From Ophiostoma sp. CBS 140.51 (Eukaryota; Ascomycota; Sordariomycetes; Ophiostomatales; Ophiostomataceae), in the NCBI GenBank assembly GCA_029298735.1, contig JANSLP010000058.1, forward strand, positions 1-64,000: a stretch of 64,000 nt of DNA, written 5' to 3'. The number at the start of each line of letters is the position of its first letter. The stretch's first letter is position 1. Under the pieces are notes generated by a model that was not told the origin of the DNA, made no database searches, and worked only from the letters and a program-made list of their open reading frames with translations. The translations under genes were made by a program, and so were the position numbers. This document shows positions 48,226-59,156 of the stretch, one piece after another.

Positions 48226-51200
48226 TCATAACGGCATCATCCCGATTCCACTTCCACCACTGGCGCGGCTGGTGCTCGCACCACCGCCCGACGATGCGGC
48301 CGACTTGCGTTTCGTCACACCGGCGCTGCTGTAACTAGCACCACCGCTACCGCTGGCTACTCGGGCACGGGAGTAGCTGCCACTGCCACTGCGGCTACCG
48401 CCACGGCTGCCTCCCTTGCTAAACTTTTTGTTGCCAAACTTGGAGAACTTGCGTCCACCACCTCGACCGCCACCGCCGCCACCTTCACTTGACGGGCCTC
48501 CCTTGCTGGCTGGCCGGCTTTGCAGGGCCTCAAGCTGGGACCGCCAACGGTCGGCTGCGTGTGACGTCGTCGAGATGACACCATTTCCGCCGCCGCCACC
48601 GCTGTTTCCTCCATAACCATTGTTGTCGTCGTCATCATCGTCATCGTCGCTGTCATCAGAGCTGATCAGATCAACAACACCATCGAGGTCAGCCTGTGAT
48701 GGCGTCTTGGCAGGCGTCTTGGAAGAAGATGCGCCACCACATCCACCTCGGCGTGTAGCAGTCACGGGTCCCAGAACAGGGCTGTCGTATCCGGCACCAT
48801 CGTCGTCCATGCAGCCTTCGTCTTCGGCACCAAAGCCCATCATCTCTTGGTACATGGAGTAGTGCCGCTTGATGACAGCTACAAACTTGGAGCCGTACCG
48901 CCGCACGTGGTCTGGGTCAATGTCTGGGATCCGTTTCATCTTGTCCAGAGTGTCGGTCCAGCCAATGGCCATCTCGCGTAATTGTCTCTCTGTGAACAAA
49001 ATACGCATGCCCTTTTCATTGCGGATCTTCTCCTCGAGTCGGCGGGCTTCGTCGGCGAAGTGGGCGATGATATCGGCATGGATCGGGTCGATGTTGGCCT
49101 CGGACAGACGGGAGTCGCGCGCAATAGGCCCGCCCAGCTCGTCGAGGCGCCGCTGGCGCGAAGGGGTCTGACTCTTCTTGTGTTGGGCTCGACTCGAGCT
49201 CGAGCCGGAGTTGTCCTGATAAGCGTACTGCTGCAGCTGTTGGAGTTGGCGGGCCTTTGATGCTTTGGCGGTCGGTCGTCTTGGTGGTGCTGCCTCAAAT
49301 TCGTCGTCGTCGTTTTCGTCAATAATGATGTCTTCATCCTCATTGTCCGAAATGACAAAGTTGTCGCGGGCGTAGCCGTTGCGGTGGACCGGGCCATCAA
49401 AGCTTTCAAACTCGCTGTCACCGTCATCTTCGTCATCCTCGTCCTCTACTTCCGCTTCGTCGAGGACGGTCGCAGGTGTCTTGCGCTTCTTGGCGGCGGC
49501 AGACTTCGACGAGCTGGCCACAGCCTTGCCCTTTGTAGACGCCTTGGTCTTCTTGGTTGTCGTCTTTGTCGCAGCTGCACCGTCGGCAGCCTTGGTCGTC
49601 GCCTTCTTCTTCTTGGGTGCCTTGGCTGTGACGGCAGCCGCAATGTCGTTAACCTTAATTACAACCTGCAGCTTCTTCCTACCAGAGAAGAAATCGTCCG
49701 CACAGTAACCCAGCTCGAAATACTGAATGGCGAGGTCCATCTTGTTGACCTTATTGACTTCCCGCAGCGCGTTCTCGGAGAGAAGTCGGTAGATCATCAT
49801 GTGAACGTCCTGTTTCTTCAGGCCCTTGGCAATTCCATAGACGGGTCTCAGCTCTTCGTGTTCCAGCTTACCTCTCTTGCAGCCCAGCAGAATTTCGGCG
49901 CACTGAACCAGCGTAGCAAGTTTCATGGCCTTCACAACCTGAAGCGCTGCCACAGCGTACTTTGTGAAGTCGGTGAGGTTGAACTTGCTGTCGCTCTTGC
50001 AGTTGTCGCACGTCTTATTACAGCCGACCGGGTCGAAAGTCTCGCCAAAGTACCGCAAAATCTCAGTACGGCGACAGTCGCGCTGGTTCTCACAAAAATC
50101 TACCATGCGGTTCAGCATATCGCGTTGGCGCTGCTTCTGTTCTTCGCTGCCGTCCGAGTCGGTAATAAACTTGCGCAAGCTCTTGATGTCGCCATAGCCA
50201 AAGTACAAGTAGCAACTAGATTGCTTGCCGTCACGGCCAGCACGACCCGTCTCCTGGTAGTATCCCTCAAGACTCTTGGGCAAGTAATAATGCACAACAA
50301 AGCGCACATCGGGCTTGTCGATGCCCATGCCAAACGCAATGGTGGCCACGACGACTTTGATGGCACCCTTCTGCCAGTCGCGCTGGATGCGAACCTTGTC
50401 TTCGGGCTTCATGCCGGCGTGGTAGTGGTGGGCAGAGATGCCATACTTTTCGCTGAGTTTTGTGGCAATGGATTCAGTCGACTTTTGTGAGAGCGTATAC
50501 ACGATTCCCGTTTGGCCGTTGTATTTGTTCTTGATCATCTCAGCAATGCTGTCGATGCAGCCGGATCCCTTGACACGGACCTCGTAGTAGAGGTTGGGCC
50601 GGTTGAAGCTCTGCGAGAAGACCTGGCAGTTGCCGATGCTTAGGTTGTGCTGGATGTCGACGATGACGTTGGGGGTTGCTGTTGCCGTCAGAGCCATGAC
50701 GGGTACGCCGGGGAACTGCCGCCGGACACGGCCGAGGGCCTTGTAGTCGGGGCGGAAGTCGTGACCCCACTGGCTCACACAATGGGCTTCGTCAATGACA
50801 ATGCGGGCAAACCTCTTGTTCCGGTACAGTGTGGCCAGGCAGTCCACAAATCGCTGGTTGGTGTTGACCATCTCGGGCGTCACATAGAGAAGCTGCAGGT
50901 AGTGCTCGGGGTTCTCCTTGTGGAACAGCTCCATGATAAACTGGCGAGCCGCTGCCGGCATGCTGCCGTTGAAGGAATTGGCTGCAATATTCAGGTTGGC
51001 CAGGTGGTCGACCTGATCTTGCATTAAACTCAGCAGAGGGCTGATGACAATCGTGACACCGCGCGTCTTTCCACTGCCAATGACAGCCGGCAGCTGGTAG
51101 CAAAGAGACTTGCCACCACCCGTCGGCATGAGAACAAAGGCATCCTTGCCGGACAGAGTGGCATTGATGGCCTCGAGCTGGTTGTGGCGGAAACCAGACA

Positions 51201-53931
51201 TGCGGAAACGGTCTTTGAGGGCTCGCCGAACATCGTCAGACCACCCGAAGCGCATCAACTCGGGAGGCATCGAGGCCTTCTGGCTAGCCCGCGGAACAAC
51301 GGAAGTCGGTTTCTTTGCAGCACGAGACAGTTCTCTGGGGGGTGGAGCTGCATTGCCAGACGTTGGTGCAAGTGTTTGACGAGCAGGTGTTGGCCGTCTA
51401 GCAGCCATCTCAGCACTGGAAGAGTGCTGCATCTCAAAGTGTTCGGCCACTTGCAGCATCTCCACATCGTCGCTGAAGTCGCTGAACAGGTCGGGGCCTC
51501 GACTTTGCTGCGGTCGAGACGGTCCGGCACCATAGTTCGAGGTGGGCATGGGCGGCAGGTTTTCCACACCGTTAAACAGGTCGTCGTCGTCAAAGTAGTC
51601 GGGCACGTTGTAGTTGGCGTGTGCACGAGCCGGGGTCGCGTAATTGGGCTGCTGGCGAGGCATAGGAGGAGGTGGCGCCCTGAACATCCCATCGCCCCTA
51701 GAAGGTGGTTGCTGTCGTGAGGATGGGATCTGGGTTTGCAAAACAATCTGCGAGGGCGTTACCGGTGTCGTCATGTTGTTCCGTGACATGTTTGGCGGCA
51801 CAAATCCCTCAGGATGCTGGGTTGCCGGCACAACCACTCTATCGTTGGGGCTGCCGGCCGCAAAGTCAGCTGGGCAGGCTGAAGGGTCAATGGAAGCAGC
51901 TGATAGCCGTCCCCGGAGCGTCTCTTCGCGGTCCTGAAGTTCGGTCGTCAGCTCGTCCAAGCGGGCCTCCTCCTCTTCGGTGTCCTGGTGGCTCTGGTAG
52001 GCCTCGGTGATGGTGTGGAGCAGGGCCTCCTGGTCGTTGTACAGGTTTGCATACGATCTGAACTCGTTGACGAGGGTATCCAGCGCCTGTTTCTCCTTCA
52101 AGAGAGGCTCCTTGTCTCCCTTGATTTTCATCCGCCGTGCTGGTGACCATTTCTCGCGGAGGGCTTTCGTGTAGTCCACGGCGTTGAGACGGAGCCTCTC
52201 CTCGACGCCGTGTTGCTTATAGCGGAGAGCCGGCCAGTACACCAGAACGCCCGGTCGTTGCGTGTTGTCCATATCCTCGTCTCCGTCCTGGCCAGGCTGC
52301 TCAAGAGCAGGTTCTGGCTCGGGCTGTGCTTCTGGTGCAGGGGGCTGAGGAATGTGCACAACACTGTCATCCATAGTTATGTCCTCCCCCTCCTCCTCCT
52401 CCTCCTCTGGCTCTGGATCCGGTGCCACTGGTCTTGACGGCGGTTTTGATGCCCAGGCAGGTGGTGACTTTTTGTGAGGTGTGTCGGCCACATGTTGTGC
52501 CGTTCGGAAGGTTGGTGAATGTGGTGAATCTGGGCCGTTGTTGTTGCCGCCGCTGTCGTCTTCGTTCTCGCCGTCGTGCATTACCGAGTCGTTCGGGCAG
52601 GTAACAAAGGACGCATTGCGTGTGGGCGGCGTTACAAACTCGTCCTCAGAGTCCATGACCACATCGCTGCGTATCGACTCACGTTTCTTGTTGCTCCGCG
52701 GTGTGACTGACTTGGGCGACGGTGGCGGACTTTCTTCGACAGGTCGTGATGATGATGATATCCGTACTGTTTTAATCGTAGCCTGTGCTTTTAAAGGCGT
52801 CTTTGCTGGCGTCCTGGACGGCGTTTGGCGGATCCGGATGGGTGACGATGACACCAAACTAACGAGGTCGTTGACATCTGGGAAGTCACCTATGCTGCCC
52901 GAGTCGTCGTCCTCGTATTCGTCTTCGACGGTCCGGTTTCTCTGCCGCTCCTCGACGCGTGCCTTGCGTTTTAAAGTCGGCGTCGTCTTCTCGGGCGAGC
53001 CGCTCACATCCGTACTCTTACGTTTCTTACCACGCTTAGAGGTAGAGGGTGGCACCGGTCGTGAAGCATAGTCTTCCCGCCATAACCGAACATCGTCACG
53101 TGGTGCTTCGTTGGGAGATGAAGAGGACGGCGTGTGGTCGTCTGTAGTCAGGTCAACAATGGAGTCGAAGTCATCCGGGTCGAGGTCGGAGCCGAAATCG
53201 AGTACGAATGGAGATGGAGCGACGGGCGTCTTGGATCGTCTGGTGTGCGAAGACGGTATAGCGGGTGTAGCCCGGCTCGGTGTCTTTGCTAGGCCGGCAA
53301 TTGTCTTGTTCCGTGAAGGCGTGGTCATCTGTCTAGCTATAGCCGGCGGAACGAGGCGAGAGAGGTGTGGTAATGACGGTTGTTGTGACAGTTGCTGCTG
53401 TTGTTCGTGCTGCTGCTGTTGCTGCTGTCTCCGGCTAGGTGTGCTGGATCCCATTGCACTATCTATGGCGGGGATAGTCGAGGGGAATGGAGGAGGAGGG
53501 AGTTGCTGTTGCCTTGCAGCTCTGTTCACGGCCGTGTTCCGAAGAGTATCTGGCGATTGTTGATCACGGGCATCTGTCGAGCTGGCGTGCAGTGTCGGCC
53601 GACGATTGGACGAGAAGAGGGTCGAGCCGGTCAGTGCAGGTGTCGAAGACGATCCGGTCGCGTTCAAAGTCCGCGGTGTGGCAATGGCCGTTGTGCTGCT
53701 ACTGCTATAGTTGTTGTTGGACAAGGGAGGTTCTTTCTGGAACGTAGATATTAAGGCCGTGGTGGTGGGCGAGAGGACAGCCGGCGTAGCCGTAGACAGG
53801 GCCGGCCGTGTCGAGCTCGACGCCGTAGCTGACAAAGCGGAGGAGGATGAAGTAGGAAATCCCGTGGGACGAGTCGATTTCGGGTTCCGGAAGAGCCAAG
53901 GAAGCTGTTCGGAGAGATTGTTGAGCGTCAT
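48226..53931 (-). CDS. qde-3: RecQ-family DNA helicase (QDE-3/Sgs1/BLM type)
   Basis: A single frame encodes 1901 residues, close to the size of Neurospora QDE-3. Residues 1-900 are largely disordered and acidic/Ser-rich, with an N-terminus (MTLNNLSEQLPWLF) of the Sgs1/QDE-3 kind. The helicase core holds Walker A (PTGGGKSLCYQLP, about 938-950), DEAH in VIDEAHCVSQWGHDFRP (about 1049), motif V (ATIAFGMGIDKPDVRFVVHY) and motif VI (QETGRAGRDGK, about 1233). The RecQ zinc-binding cysteines (CKTCDNC) follow near 1303, then a winged-helix RQC region (about 1315-1390). A Lys-rich linker leads to an HRDC-like segment (about 1625-1690) and a Gly/Ser/Arg-rich basic tail. RecQ helicases unwind 3'-to-5' and suppress illegitimate recombination with topoisomerase III and Rmi1. 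In Neurospora, QDE-3 is also needed for quelling (RNA silencing of repeats). The gene appears intact. Confidence 0.96.
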   Translation of the reverse strand: MTLNNLSEQLPWLFRNPKSTRPTGFPTSSSSALSATASSSTRPALSTATPAVLSPTTTALISTFQKEPPLSNNNYSSSSTTAIATPRTLNATGSSSTPALTGSTLFSSNRRPTLHASSTDARDQQSPDTLRNTAVNRAARQQQLPPPPFPSTIPAIDSAMGSSTPSRRQQQQQQHEQQQQLSQQPSLPHLSRLVPPAIARQMTTPSRNKTIAGLAKTPSRATPAIPSSHTRRSKTPVAPSPFVLDFGSDLDPDDFDSIVDLTTDDHTPSSSSPNEAPRDDVRLWREDYASRPVPPSTSKRGKKRKSTDVSGSPEKTTPTLKRKARVEERQRNRTVEDEYEDDDSGSIGDFPDVNDLVSLVSSSPIRIRQTPSRTPAKTPLKAQATIKTVRISSSSRPVEESPPPSPKSVTPRSNKKRESIRSDVVMDSEDEFVTPPTRNASFVTCPNDSVMHDGENEDDSGGNNNGPDSPHSPTFRTAQHVADTPHKKSPPAWASKPPSRPVAPDPEPEEEEEEGEDITMDDSVVHIPQPPAPEAQPEPEPALEQPGQDGDEDMDNTQRPGVLVYWPALRYKQHGVEERLRLNAVDYTKALREKWSPARRMKIKGDKEPLLKEKQALDTLVNEFRSYANLYNDQEALLHTITEAYQSHQDTEEEEARLDELTTELQDREETLRGRLSAASIDPSACPADFAAGSPNDRVVVPATQHPEGFVPPNMSRNNMTTPVTPSQIVLQTQIPSSRQQPPSRGDGMFRAPPPPMPRQQPNYATPARAHANYNVPDYFDDDDLFNGVENLPPMPTSNYGAGPSRPQQSRGPDLFSDFSDDVEMLQVAEHFEMQHSSSAEMAARRPTPARQTLAPTSGNAAPPPRELSRAAKKPTSVVPRASQKASMPPELMRFGWSDDVRRALKDRFRMSGFRHNQLEAINATLSGKDAFVLMPTGGGKSLCYQLPAVIGSGKTRGVTIVISPLLSLMQDQVDHLANLNIAANSFNGSMPAAARQFIMELFHKENPEHYLQLLYVTPEMVNTNQRFVDCLATLYRNKRFARIVIDEAHCVSQWGHDFRPDYKALGRVRRQFPGVPVMALTATATPNVIVDIQHNLSIGNCQVFSQSFNRPNLYYEVRVKGSGCIDSIAEMIKNKYNGQTGIVYTLSQKSTESIATKLSEKYGISAHHYHAGMKPEDKVRIQRDWQKGAIKVVVATIAFGMGIDKPDVRFVVHYYLPKSLEGYYQETGRAGRDGKQSSCYLYFGYGDIKSLRKFITDSDGSEEQKQRQRDMLNRMVDFCENQRDCRRTEILRYFGETFDPVGCNKTCDNCKSDSKFNLTDFTKYAVAALQVVKAMKLATLVQCAEILLGCKRGKLEHEELRPVYGIAKGLKKQDVHMMIYRLLSENALREVNKVNKMDLAIQYFELGYCADDFFSGRKKLQVVIKVNDIAAAVTAKAPKKKKATTKAADGAAATKTTTKKTKASTKGKAVASSSKSAAAKKRKTPATVLDEAEVEDEDDEDDGDSEFESFDGPVHRNGYARDNFVISDNEDEDIIIDENDDDEFEAAPPRRPTAKASKARQLQQLQQYAYQDNSGSSSSRAQHKKSQTPSRQRRLDELGGPIARDSRLSEANIDPIHADIIAHFADEARRLEEKIRNEKGMRILFTERQLREMAIGWTDTLDKMKRIPDIDPDHVRRYGSKFVAVIKRHYSMYQEMMGFGAEDEGCMDDDGAGYDSPVLGPVTATRRGGCGGASSSKTPAKTPSQADLDGVVDLISSDDSDDDDDDDDNNGYGGNSGGGGGNGVISTTSHAADRWRSQLEALQSRPASKGGPSSEGGGGGGRGGGRKFSKFGNKKFSKGGSRGGSRSGSGSYSRARVASGSGGASYSSAGVTKRKSAASSGGGASTSRASGGSGIGMMPL

Positions 53932-54904
53932 GAGGCCGGGGTCGAGGAACAGCCGTCCCAGAGATTGCCGACCGACATGGGAGGGACGTGTATGCAGATA
54001 TGGGCGTGTATAGTCGTGTATGTGCGTCTAAAGTCGTCTAAGAGCGTGTGTATTGAGAGTGATGAGTAAAGAGGTCGACAGGTCGAATGAAAAGGAATGG
54101 GTGTCGAGTTTCGTATGGATTTGACTTTGAGGGGGCTTGCTGTTGGTCGTTGTTGCTTTGCAAGATTCAAATTTGGTGGGTGGCACTTGCCTAACATGCG
54201 TGTCGTGGTTCGCCTACGGCTGTGCCTGTGTGCATTGGCTCCTTCCGCGGGTGTGCCTGGACGGTTGAAGAGTGGCAGACTCCGTGTATGGTGGAAAGTG
54301 GTGGTGAGGGAAGGCGGCAGCGTGTTTCTCTGTACCGCGCTGAGCGCGTCAAGCTACGCCCAGTCGCGTAGTCAGGTGGTCCCGCTATTCTGGCTTCTGT
54401 TGGTCCTGGTTGTTGTGTCGCGCCTTCCCGACCAATCCCATAAAAAGTGCCCCACCAAAAATGGTCGCCTTTCAGGTGGCCCCTACTGCTTGTGAGTGTT
54501 TTCGGTGTGTTTTTCTAGGGCGTGACTTCTTCAACGAGCAGTTCACTCTCATTCTCACAACACATACAAAAGGAAGTCACAGTTGTAAACAGGGATTATT
54601 AAAATGTGAAGTCACGACCGGCGAAACGAGAGAGAGGTTCTTCAAAGCAATCATTGAATGAAATTGAATTAGTTTGTATAATTTAAGGCTCAATTGTACA
54701 GCGTCTGCTGTTTTTTAACATTCTAGGTATCTATCTTTGAAGGCAACCATCGCTATTTTCAAACTCATCGCTATCATTTGTCGTTATCGTCACGAATTAG
54801 AAAAGAATATATGCAAGGCTCGAAATAATCGCCACGCTTTTGAAGAAGAAATAAACGCAAGAAAAATTAATGAAAGAGACGCGAATCCGTCGAACACGTC
54901 CCGC
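53932..54904. other. Intergenic region upstream of RecQ gene
   Basis: This spacer lies between two leftward genes: the RecQ helicase promoter and the 3' end of the DUF1275 gene. No coding or RNA feature was seen. Confidence 0.6.
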
Positions 54905-55840
54905 TCACACAGTCGACTCCTCTACTTTAGGCTTCTCGGCCTCGTTGAAGAGGTACATGAAGGCCACCAGCAGCTTGCCGCCCGCCGACACAAGAATGGC
55001 CACGGACGAACCGACGGTGCGGTAGATGGCAGCACCCAGCAGGGCGCCAACCACGAGGGCAAACAGGAAGACGACACGGCGCGTGCGCGGGCGGTTACAG
55101 ATGGCAAACAACTTGGGGTCGATCAACAGGTCCACCCAGGCGGCCGTGGCCATGGCCGTGCTGATTTCAGTCATGGCGAGTGACCGGGACTGGACGACCT
55201 GGCTGCCGGACGCAAACGCCAGCAGGCCAATGACGGCAATGGCACGGCTGCCTTCGAGATCGATGCCGTATACATACTGGATGGCACCAGCGGCAAAGAC
55301 CATGCCCGACTGCAAGAAGTTGCAAGCCACCAGCCAGAGGCGGCAGCGAGGACCAATTATGTGGCTGAGCTGACCGGTGAGCCAGCCGCCGGCCAAAAAG
55401 AAGCCGAGAGCGGCACCAATGTTGGCCGTGACGAACATCTTGCCATTGAGTTCGGGGAGGACAAGGGCGAGCATGAGGAAGACGGTATTGCCCGTCTGGT
55501 TGGAGGCGAAACAGTGGTAATCAGGGAAAGAGACGGCATCCTGCATGCCCGTGAAGATGGTAAGCAGGATAAGTTCGGCCTCGGCCAGGAGTGTTGGCCG
55601 GATGGTGGCCGTCATGTGGTTCCAGACGGCATTGCCTGACCTTGTGAAGTTTTCAGTCGGCTGTGTTGTTGGTGTTGATGACGGCGAAGTGGTCGGCTGT
55701 GTTTGGTTCTTCTCGGTCTCCTTTTTCTCCTGTGTGTCCTGTCCGTGGAGTGTTCCCTCGAGGGAAGACTGTGATGCGGCGTGGGAGGTCAGGGTCGGAG
55801 GGACAAAGAGCTGAGCCGCTGGTGGCTGTGTGTCGGCCAT
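54905..55840 (-). CDS. DUF1275 (YoaK-like) multi-pass membrane protein
   Basis: A single exon of 311 residues from the ATG at 55840; a further in-frame ATG at 55906 would add 22 residues of leader-like sequence and is less likely. Residues 1-80 are polar Thr/Gln/Ser-rich. The DUF1275 signature follows in the first helix region: LLTIFTGMQDAVSFPDYHCF, then ASNQTGNTVFLMLAL, the conserved T-G-M-x-D-A and N-Q-T-G-N elements. About six or seven hydrophobic helices come after it, including a Gly-rich one (ANIGAALGFFLAGGWLTGQL) and a late ASGSQVVQSRSL segment typical of the family. The family is widespread in bacteria and fungi and is predicted to be a transporter; the substrate is unknown. It diverges from the nitrate transporter gene 3.3 kb away, with no sign of co-regulation. 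Confidence 0.9.
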   Translation of the reverse strand: MADTQPPAAQLFVPPTLTSHAASQSSLEGTLHGQDTQEKKETEKNQTQPTTSPSSTPTTQPTENFTRSGNAVWNHMTATIRPTLLAEAELILLTIFTGMQDAVSFPDYHCFASNQTGNTVFLMLALVLPELNGKMFVTANIGAALGFFLAGGWLTGQLSHIIGPRCRLWLVACNFLQSGMVFAAGAIQYVYGIDLEGSRAIAVIGLLAFASGSQVVQSRSLAMTEISTAMATAAWVDLLIDPKLFAICNRPRTRRVVFLFALVVGALLGAAIYRTVGSSVAILVSAGGKLLVAFMYLFNEAEKPKVEESTV

Positions 55841-57340
55841 AATGTCAAATTTGGTGACGATGATTATGTTGGTGATGGAAGGGTGTCGAGAAAAAGTTGT
55901 GCACAATTATGTGATGGCACAAAAAAATAGGACGGATCAAGGGAGGCAGTCGTTGACGGCAAAGATACGGGTAGCCGTTGAATATTATTATTATTGAGAG
56001 TTCTAGAAGGAAGTGTTGTGGAATGACGATCCCATCAAGATTGGGCAAAGGGAGGGAGAAATAAAGACAGGAAGAAAAAAAAAATTAGTGATGATGATAA
56101 AAAAATCAGAAGGGGCAAAAAGGAAGCAGTGAGGAAACAATGGGCATCGTGAATACTAAATACAACTTCTTGAGCCAAGGAATCGAAGGAAAATACGAAA
56201 AACGAAAACTAGCAGCGAGTTGGCAACCCCCATTGAGGCCCAAGAGGGGGTCAGAGCCAAGAAGACACGGCGTTCAGTGACGGTCGTCGGCGGTGCCTAC
56301 CCGTCTCAGTGCGGCCCCAGTGCAGTCAGGCCACGGTCCAGAGTGCGGAGGCAAAGAACTGACACTGACACTGGGAACGCTTGTCGACGGCGAGGGAGGA
56401 GAAAGAAGGGAAGGAAGGTAGTGAAGGCCGTCTGGCTCCACCTCTTACTTAAAATCCAGTCCAATCTCACTTCACAACTTCCTTGTAGGGACATTTCTAC
56501 GTCAAGGTCTTCACTTTTTGTCAAGGTGGCGGGAGCGTCCGGCTCTCGGTGGCGCACAGAGAGGTGGCACGCCGGCCGTTTTATCGTTGGAAAGCGTGGA
56601 AAGGGTTGATCGGTGACATGACTCGAAGGCTATTCAAGGCTAAGAGATGAGGAGACGTCAGAGAATGGGCAGCAAGGGGGGTGGTCCAGACCAAGGCCAA
56701 GACGAGAAGGGCAAAGAAATAAGAATAAAAAGGACGCTACTGACGTCGGCCACCAACACGACTCGACTTGTTATCAGGAATTGACGAGAACAACACTCAG
56801 ACACTCTACACTTTGACTTGGCATCGACGGATATCGGTTTTGCAGTGTTTGATTGGATGCGTTTTCGGGTTGTAGTTTGTTCTCATCGGAGACTGTAATC
56901 ATCGTGGATACGAAAAAGAAAGCAGAGAGGCACATCCCAAAAGTCGGTGTCCTGCCGTGTTATGCGGTAGGCCCCGGGCGACATAATCCATGACCCGTTG
57001 ACCAGGTCGTGAGGCTTGCAGGATGGTCGTCTGCAGCCACCAGACAACCAGACAGGACAGACAAAGAACATGTTTCTGTCAAAATTATCAAAACAGGGAA
57101 CTATGATTGGCAGAACGTCAAAATGTGCCGCTTGAATCCACTACGGCGGCATGGGAGAGTCATTACGACCCAAGAATCTGGCCAAGGGGTGGGTGGGCAG
57201 AGTTTTCCGAGCGAAGATGACCAAGAAAGTAGGGAGCGAGAGGAGGGGAAGAAAATTCGGCGAGCAACGGAAGAGTCGTGGACCGGAACGGCTAACCCAA
57301 CGGCACAAGTGTGGATCACCGGCCGGCGGTCGCGGCTGCT

Positions 57341-57370
57341 GGGGCCGTTAGAGGCCGTTAGGGGCCGTTG
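57341..57370. repeat. 10-bp tandem repeat, three copies
   Basis: Three adjacent copies of a GGGGCCGTTA-type decamer (GGGGCCGTTA, GAGGCCGTTA, GGGGCCGTTG), non-coding. Confidence 0.85.
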
Positions 57371-58286
57371 TGGTAGCCGTGCAGGTGATAGAAAGGTGGT
57401 TGAAGTGGTGTGTGGCAGCCGTTTTGGTGGTGTTGGTCTGGCCGGCGCGGGTCTAAGTGGAGGGCCCTGATTGGCTGACAGAAGAGCCTCCGACTGCCGT
57501 TTTAGGCCGACTGCCGGTTAGTCACGTGTACCATACGAGAATCGGCGAGTACAAGAAGGAGGTGACAGCCGTTGACAACCGAGGGGACGAACGAAGTGAA
57601 GATACGAATTGATGATTGTAGTGTTTCGAGGTGTAAGGGTGGCACAAAATAACGACGACGACATTGTTTTCGAACGACCTCAATATGGCGGCAGTTCAAC
57701 AGCCCTATTACCTTCGGGCATCAGGAGCACGGCACGGTTCGACGGCGAGGGCGGCAGCCGAGATTCATGACATATGATTTAAAAACGGGAAGTCCAAGAA
57801 GGGATAACTGGTCGGTATTTCCGAGGCCCTCACTCATCGAACTTCAGCAAATATTGGTCTTTCTCCTCTTCGAGTCTCACGCTACCCCGGGCATTCCAAA
57901 AATGGATAGCCAGTCGACAAGCATTATGCATCTCCCTTTTTATTTATTTAAAACGAGTGAGCGGCCCGGACGGTTCGTGTGAGACGGCATCGACGGCCTC
58001 GACGGCTTAGGCAGAAATAAAACGACAGGCTACGGAACTCGGAAATCAGTGGCACAGACACAGGTCTGGGGCTTGTGTCTGTGTGCGCCTTCCTGGTATG
58101 GAATACAACTAGAGGACAATCGAAAGTACACAAAAACATGTAAGTGAAGCACGTGACTTTTTGAAGAGTGCATGAAGTTGAAGCCGAGTCTGTTGTTTAC
58201 TTTTTCTAGGCATATCGTGGCTCTACTCATTTGTTCCTGGGCCAGCCAAATACCAACGAATGTAAAAAAGAAAAAAAGAAAAAAAA

Positions 58287-58304
58287 ATTATCGAAGTCGA
58301 TAAT
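58287..58304. promoter_or_regulatory. Palindromic GATA pair upstream of nitrate transporter
   Basis: ATTATCGA and TCGATAAT form perfect 8-bp inverted arms around a 2-nt spacer, placing two GATAA sites head to head. Further GATAA sites lie at 58398-58402, 58609-58613 and 59044-59048, the last about 110 bp before the transporter start. Closely paired GATA sites are preferred by the nitrogen regulators AreA/NIT2 (established), which activate nitrate genes under nitrogen limitation. Use of this copy, 850 bp upstream, is an inference. Confidence 0.45.
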
Positions 58305-59156
58305 GTCTCCTCAGAGTTGACCACAAGATGCCAAGTGGTAAACAACAAGCACCATGATTTTTGATGATATTTAGTTTTCAAACAGATATCGTCACCTGAT
58401 AACGATCACAACTATATTCCGACGTTGCATGGATTCAACTTCCCAATGCAGTATCACCGTCGACAGTTTCGGCGAAGCACAAGCTATGCTCTGTATTATG
58501 GCTGGCCACTAACAAACGTTGGTTGAGCCTACTTAATAGCAGCCATTCTTTTAGTGACTTCAGCGATGTTCTAGTGGGCAAAAAAGTACTGATCAGCGGT
58601 CTCGCAGCGATAACAGGCGCTGGAGTTGGTGTTTTTGCCCTTTAACACATTTTGGTTGCTCATCCCGCTAGACTCGAAGAGGAAATCGCCTGTAAATGCT
58701 GCAGTTTGAAGATGGCAATAATTCGGAGAGTTGTGAACAATCTTGAAAGTTTCTACATATATTCTTTTCGACCCCGAACTGAACGCCCTCCATGACTACA
58801 ACATCGTGATCAAGTCCGAGAGTCCGGGGAGAAAAGGACGTCAGCACTGGCATCCGGCGGCAACCTGAAAGTCCGCTGTATTTTCAGGACATCGCAGCCT
58901 CAAAACGCCCTCAGCAGCACACGACCTCAGTGACCTCATCACCGACTAAGCCAGCAATACCATGCTTTTCCACCCGCCTTGGTCCCCTACTTGATGCTCA
59001 TCCTCTCAACCGAGGTCCATCGTCACCCACCTTCATCATCGTTGATAACAACCTCTATATCGCCATTACAGTTTCAACTTAGATCAACAATGCCATTCAA
59101 GTCATAACATTCGCCAGCCCCTTCTTTACATCGACCTCCACACACCCACCTTCGCC

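Larger units (their letters stand above)
55841..59156. other. 3.3-kb divergent intergenic region
   Basis: No credible gene was found. A 30-codon frame at about 57684-57776 and a Met-less open stretch at about 58402-58650 were considered and rejected. A 10-bp tandem repeat lies at 57341-57370. The right half carries GATA motifs likely to serve the nitrate transporter. Confidence 0.6.

Noticed and set aside
49384..50490. 368-codon frame antisense to the RecQ helicase
   Set aside because: It is antisense to helicase motifs and a product of codon bias, with no independent support.
57684..57776. 30-codon ATG frame in the divergent spacer
   Set aside because: Very short, with no similarity or splice partner.
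58402..58650. Open stretch of about 82 codons without Met ending in a Gly/Ala-rich segment
   Set aside because: It lacks a start codon, its codon use is unlike real exons here, and the length is possible by chance.
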